Assembly (NCBI GenBank): GCA_015680685.1
Contig: MNCI01033476.1
Span: 509,222-573,221, forward strand
Length of the DNA stretch: 64,000 nucleotides
DNA from: Gnetum montanum
Lineage: Eukaryota > Streptophyta > Gnetopsida > Gnetales > Gnetaceae
Reading direction: 5' to 3'
Part shown: positions 60,850-64,000 of the stretch, one piece after another
Layout of the letters: each line of letters begins with the position of its first letter
Position numbering within the stretch: position 1 is the first letter of the stretch
The notes under the pieces: model-generated
Seen by the model: the letters and a program-made list of their open reading frames with translations, nothing else
What the model was told of the DNA's origin: nothing
Database searches by the model: none
Made by a program: the position numbers and the translations under genes

Positions 60850-62560
60850 GGAACTCATGTGGTTCCAAGTGGCAGTGGCTCCTCCATGGGTCGCTTCCCC
60901 TTATCTTGTGCTTCAGGTTTTGGGATCTGGTGGCTCTAAAGGAGTTCTTGGAGCTTTTCCTCTTTAGTTTGGGGATCCTATGCCATCCATGCTGATGCTC
61001 TAATGTTTGATGGAGTTGACACTTCCCATGGACATGGCAGTTGTAGGAGCATTTGATTTGCTTTGACGTACTAAGCCACAAATAGTTGTTGTTCCTTCTC
61101 ATAGGCTTTGGCTTTATCTTTGTAGTCCTGGTAATCTATAAGCCATTGAGCCAAGTCTACTACAACATCTTTCTACCCTTGGTAGCTAGCCTTAACTATC
61201 TCTAACTCAGAATTTGCAACTTCTAACCTCTGCAATGTTTTCTTATGCTCCACAAATGTTGTTTCATATTTAGTGTAGGTGGTAGCTACCTGCTTCTCCA
61301 TCTTTGTTCTCAGGCATCCTACTATTAACATGGCTAAATTGGCATACTACAGGTTTGCCAATTCCATGTACTCTGTAAGATCTTGTATTTGCATGTCTCA
61401 GCTTTTGAGCTCTACCTAGTGGACAAATGCATATGTGTCCAATATGGCCTACCAATCAGTGTGTTGAGCATTGAAGGTGTTAATGTGGGCCTTGGCCATA
61501 TAGATATATTTTTCAATGACTTGCTTATACATCCCCACTTGATCTCTGAAGTGTTCTTTTAATTTTTAATGTCGCTTAGCCTCGTTTTGCCACGTGCTTA
61601 TTTCAATGGCCATCTTTTGATAGATTGCGTGTACCTCCTCCATTGAGAGGGTTTGATTCTTTTTGGCCAAGTGATTCATGTGTTGGTTGATCCTGATCAA
61701 TTGTTCTTGTAGCTACTAAAAATTTTCCTTGAGAACATTCTTTTATTTCTCCATAATGGTCAATCGAAGATTATCCACGGTAAGCTATTGATTCAATTCC
61801 TGTAAGGCCTTGAGTACTTTGGCATGCGTGTATGTTTGCGCTTGTGCCTTGGAAGCATCCCAATTGGCCTTATCCTTCTCCTCCATCACTCTTTTATTAT
61901 CTGCTAATAATTTATTGAGTTGCTCCATTATGAAAAAATCTAGTTGGTATGTGGGAATGAATTGAGATGGGTCCTGCTGTGTAGCTTGGAGGATGATGAG
62001 CCTCTCTTGGAGTCTTTCCAACTCCACCTCTACATGCTCGGCCCTAATCTCTACCATCATCAACTTGCCCTTGGTGGAGATGAGGTTTGATTGAGTTGCT
62101 GTGACATCTTGCGGGATGTTGAACAAGGATGTCATTACTTGTCCTATTTGTAGCAACTGATCAATGACATCCTCATGCTCCCGAGGAGTCATTAAGGGAC
62201 TGGATAGAGTTTAAGCATTGCGTGCTCCTGTGAAATCCATTGGTGGCACAACAAGGACATTGAAGAACTCTTTGATGTGGTCTGTGACCACTTCTGTAGC
62301 TCCTGCTGCATCTCGGTGCTGCATGACCACTACTGTTGCCCCTTCATCAATTTCTAATTGCACTTGGAAAGATGCAGCGTTTCCTAAAATCTGTTGTGAC
62401 CAATGTGTCTCCCCTCATCTTGTTTGAATGGACACCATGCCCCATCATGATCTATAGAAACTATGGGTTGTACGGTATTGTCAATGACCTAGAAAAGATT
62501 GGCATCATCACGACTTCCCTAGCTAACCATCTTAGTGATGGCCCTGATGAAACACCATAA
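60850..62560 (-). pseudogene. Coiled-coil 3' ORF of element D (minus strand, stops at a few codons)
   Basis: One minus-strand frame runs from about 62450 to 60860 with stops mostly at codons that look like former CAA or CAG. Its longest open part is 62192-61785 (135 codons). Visible segments: EIDEGATVVVMQHRDAAG with ATEVVTDHIKEFFNVL, a Gln/Glu/Leu-rich stretch (VEVELERLQERL, MEEKDKANWDASKAQAQ), YMELANL, YANLAML, and a C-terminal MEEPLPLGTT just before the stop. The same modules in the same order occur in element C. No known domain was recognised. Heptad-like Leu spacing suggests a coiled coil. Confidence 0.65.
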
Positions 62561-62836
62561 AATCTTAGGACCCTCATGCTTCAGCAGAGTCTTGGAATTT
62601 GGGCAAGGATTTCCACAAGTGCAACATCATGATGAGCTAACAGAACGGTGGGTACCAAAGATAGATTGTACAGTTTGACAAGTTTTCTATCTCCAAGGAT
62701 GACAAGCCTATTGGACTCTCTAGCCTGCCCAACCAGACAATTGAACCAGTTGGCAGTCTACCTAAGGACCATGATAGGATTTTTTGAAAGTGTTTGGGAT
62801 GAGAAAAATAGTTTGGAAAGTTTTCTAACATAGAAG
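62561..62836. other. Region upstream (minus strand) of the element D ORF, unassigned
   Basis: Minus-strand frames here stay open for short stretches (62831-62637 and others) and may be the upstream continuation of the D 3' ORF. I could not align them to element C. Confidence 0.35.
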
Positions 62837-63411
62837 TATGCTACACTACACTGCATAGCATAGCAAGCCTCGAAGAGAACAATCAAGCATCTAAGATGTA
62901 AGTTGATGACAAGTTGGTCTTCTAAAGCATTTTCCCATGTTGCAACCATCAAGCAAACTTATTCTACCAACACAGAATGCTATGCTATGCAGCGTAGCAG
63001 AGCATAATAGGGACAAAGCGCACAAAGACCTCCTTTTTCCAAATGACTCCAACAAGAATATTGTACTTGGTAATGCTTTTGCCTCCAAAACTAGCTACCC
63101 CACTTAGCCCTTAGGTGTCGAGCAAAGTTTCTTGCTAGAAAATGGCACATTGAATAAGGAAGCATGATACACTGGCTGCTACGCTATGCTATACTACATA
63201 GTGTAGCATAGTGTAGTAATGATGCAAAAACAACAGAAGTGTTCCAAACATAAATTCAGCAAATTCGAAGGCTTTCCAGCATGAATGAAAAAAATTGCAG
63301 TTTTTTGCATGACCAATCCCCACACCAATGCTTTTTGCTCCTAAGCAAGTTTTTTGTCAAGCCTAGTGGCTACGCTATGCTACGCTACATAGCGTAGCAC
63401 AATGTAGCGAG
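62837..63411. repeat. Cluster of four hairpin-forming palindromic repeats
   Basis: Inverted repeats built from GCTACGCTA and GCTATGCTA occur at 62837-62865, 62977-63005, 63178-63218 and 63369-63411, for example GCTACGCTACATAGCGTAGC inside the last. Spacing is about 140, 200 and 190 bp. A fragment follows at 63421. No other part of the window has this motif. Confidence 0.75.
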
Positions 63412-63789
63412 CAGTTACTTATGCTACACTAATGTGCTAAACAACATAGGTAAGGCAACACTAGCATTGAGGCATCAAGACATCTTTGGTTAGCTCTATA
63501 ACTTGTTGGTAATGATTATTCTTGCCCTAACATCTCTTTGGCAGATAAAATTAGCAAGGTTGCTTCATTTTGCATACCCTTGGTCAATCCCAAAAAATTG
63601 TTCCTATGCTTGTCCTTGCTTGAAAGAGTAGGGAAGATGTAGTCTGGGAGCATAGGCTCCATTTTGCTTACATTGATGGCACACTGGATTTTGGCACATG
63701 CAATTTTAGCAGTATGGTCACAGTGTAACAAAGTTCATCTCCAGCATCTCACACCTACATAGTACAATCATGTTTGCACCTTGTGGGGC

Positions 63790-63844
63790 CTAGGACACGT
63801 GGCATCCAGACTGAATTTTCCTCCTACTCCTAGCCCTATAAATA
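63790..63844 (+). promoter_or_regulatory. Promoter-like segment: ACACGTGGC box and TATAAATA
   Basis: ACACGTGGC (63795-63803), the classic ABRE/G-box type plant element, lies about 34 bp upstream of TATAAATA (63837-63844). It could drive a host gene or LTR transcript to the right of the window. No ORF is visible before 64000. Confidence 0.45.
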
Positions 63845-63864
63845 CCCTAGAAAATAATGCTCGA

Positions 63865-64000
63865 AGGGTTGGCAAAAAAGTTGGCTGCTGGGTTGACTAT
63901 TTGATTTTAGCATTGATTGGCTTTAAAGTTGGCTTTCGGAGAGCATAGTTGGCAAATTTTAGCACTCTAGTTGGCTTTGAGTTTGTTAGTTGGCTCCATG
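63865..64000 (+). repeat. TTGGC-rich short repeats after the TATA box
   Basis: TTGGC starts at 63869, 63881, 63917, 63929, 63949, 63971 and 63990, mostly within AGTTGGCT. This is seven copies in about 125 bp. The function is unknown. It could be part of an LTR or leader. Confidence 0.6.

Noticed and set aside
62837-63411. CRISPR array
   Set aside because: The repeats are imperfect inverted repeats at unequal spacing of 140-200 bp in a plant genome, with no cas genes.

Overview
This is an AT-rich, intron-bearing, repeat-dense window of a plant nuclear genome. It carries one recognisable host gene, of the plant-specific PHD-finger plus homeodomain class (HAT3.1 / PRHA / ZmHox-like). The rest is mostly decayed RTE-type LINEs, tRNA-derived SINE-like remnants and Ty3/gypsy LTR retrotransposons. 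Low gene density, a 4.2-kb LINE-loaded intron and deeply nested old LTR elements suggest a large seed-plant genome, possibly a gymnosperm. The species cannot be fixed from sequence alone.

Layout. 1-9910: partial copy of the PHD/homeodomain gene (exon 1, cut by the window edge, to exon 8). 9911-11092: a single N, 231 bp of unrelated sequence and a 950-base N gap. 11093-13221: upstream DNA with a 116-bp tandem duplication, SINE remnants and the presumed promoter/5' leader. 13222-24980: the complete copy, 11 coding exons and 841 codons by my splice calls, with a basic NLS, PHD finger, acidic region and two homeodomains. Positions 13461-23370 look base-for-base identical to 1-9910. 24981-29470: intergenic DNA with a minus-strand RTE LINE and a SINE. 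29471-58473: three LTR retrotransposons of one Ty3/gypsy family (Athila/Tat-like) nested in each other. Element C (29471-58473) contains element A (38571-54700), which contains element B (41323-47221, flanked by the target duplication GCAAG). 59809 to about 62560: the 3' end of a fourth member, D, on the minus strand. 62837-64000: a cluster of hairpin-forming repeats, then a promoter-like stretch (ACACGTGGC and TATAAATA).

Family biology. The elements share a primer-binding site resembling the 3' end of plant tRNA-Asp, a gag with an unusually spaced CCHC-like knuckle, an aspartic protease, RT, RNase H and integrase. They also share a long 3' region, which in C and D has the remains of a coiled-coil ORF between integrase and the 3' LTR. 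B keeps gag-protease but has lost RT-RNase H-integrase. A has an in-place inversion of about 0.8 kb across its 5' LTR, primer-binding site and gag start. All copies look inactive: in-frame stops, and altered RT active sites in A and C.

Most worth follow-up: the double-homeodomain architecture made by exon-block duplication, the status of the identical 9.9-kb repeat (recent duplication or assembly artefact), and the coiled-coil 3' ORF of the retrotransposon family.
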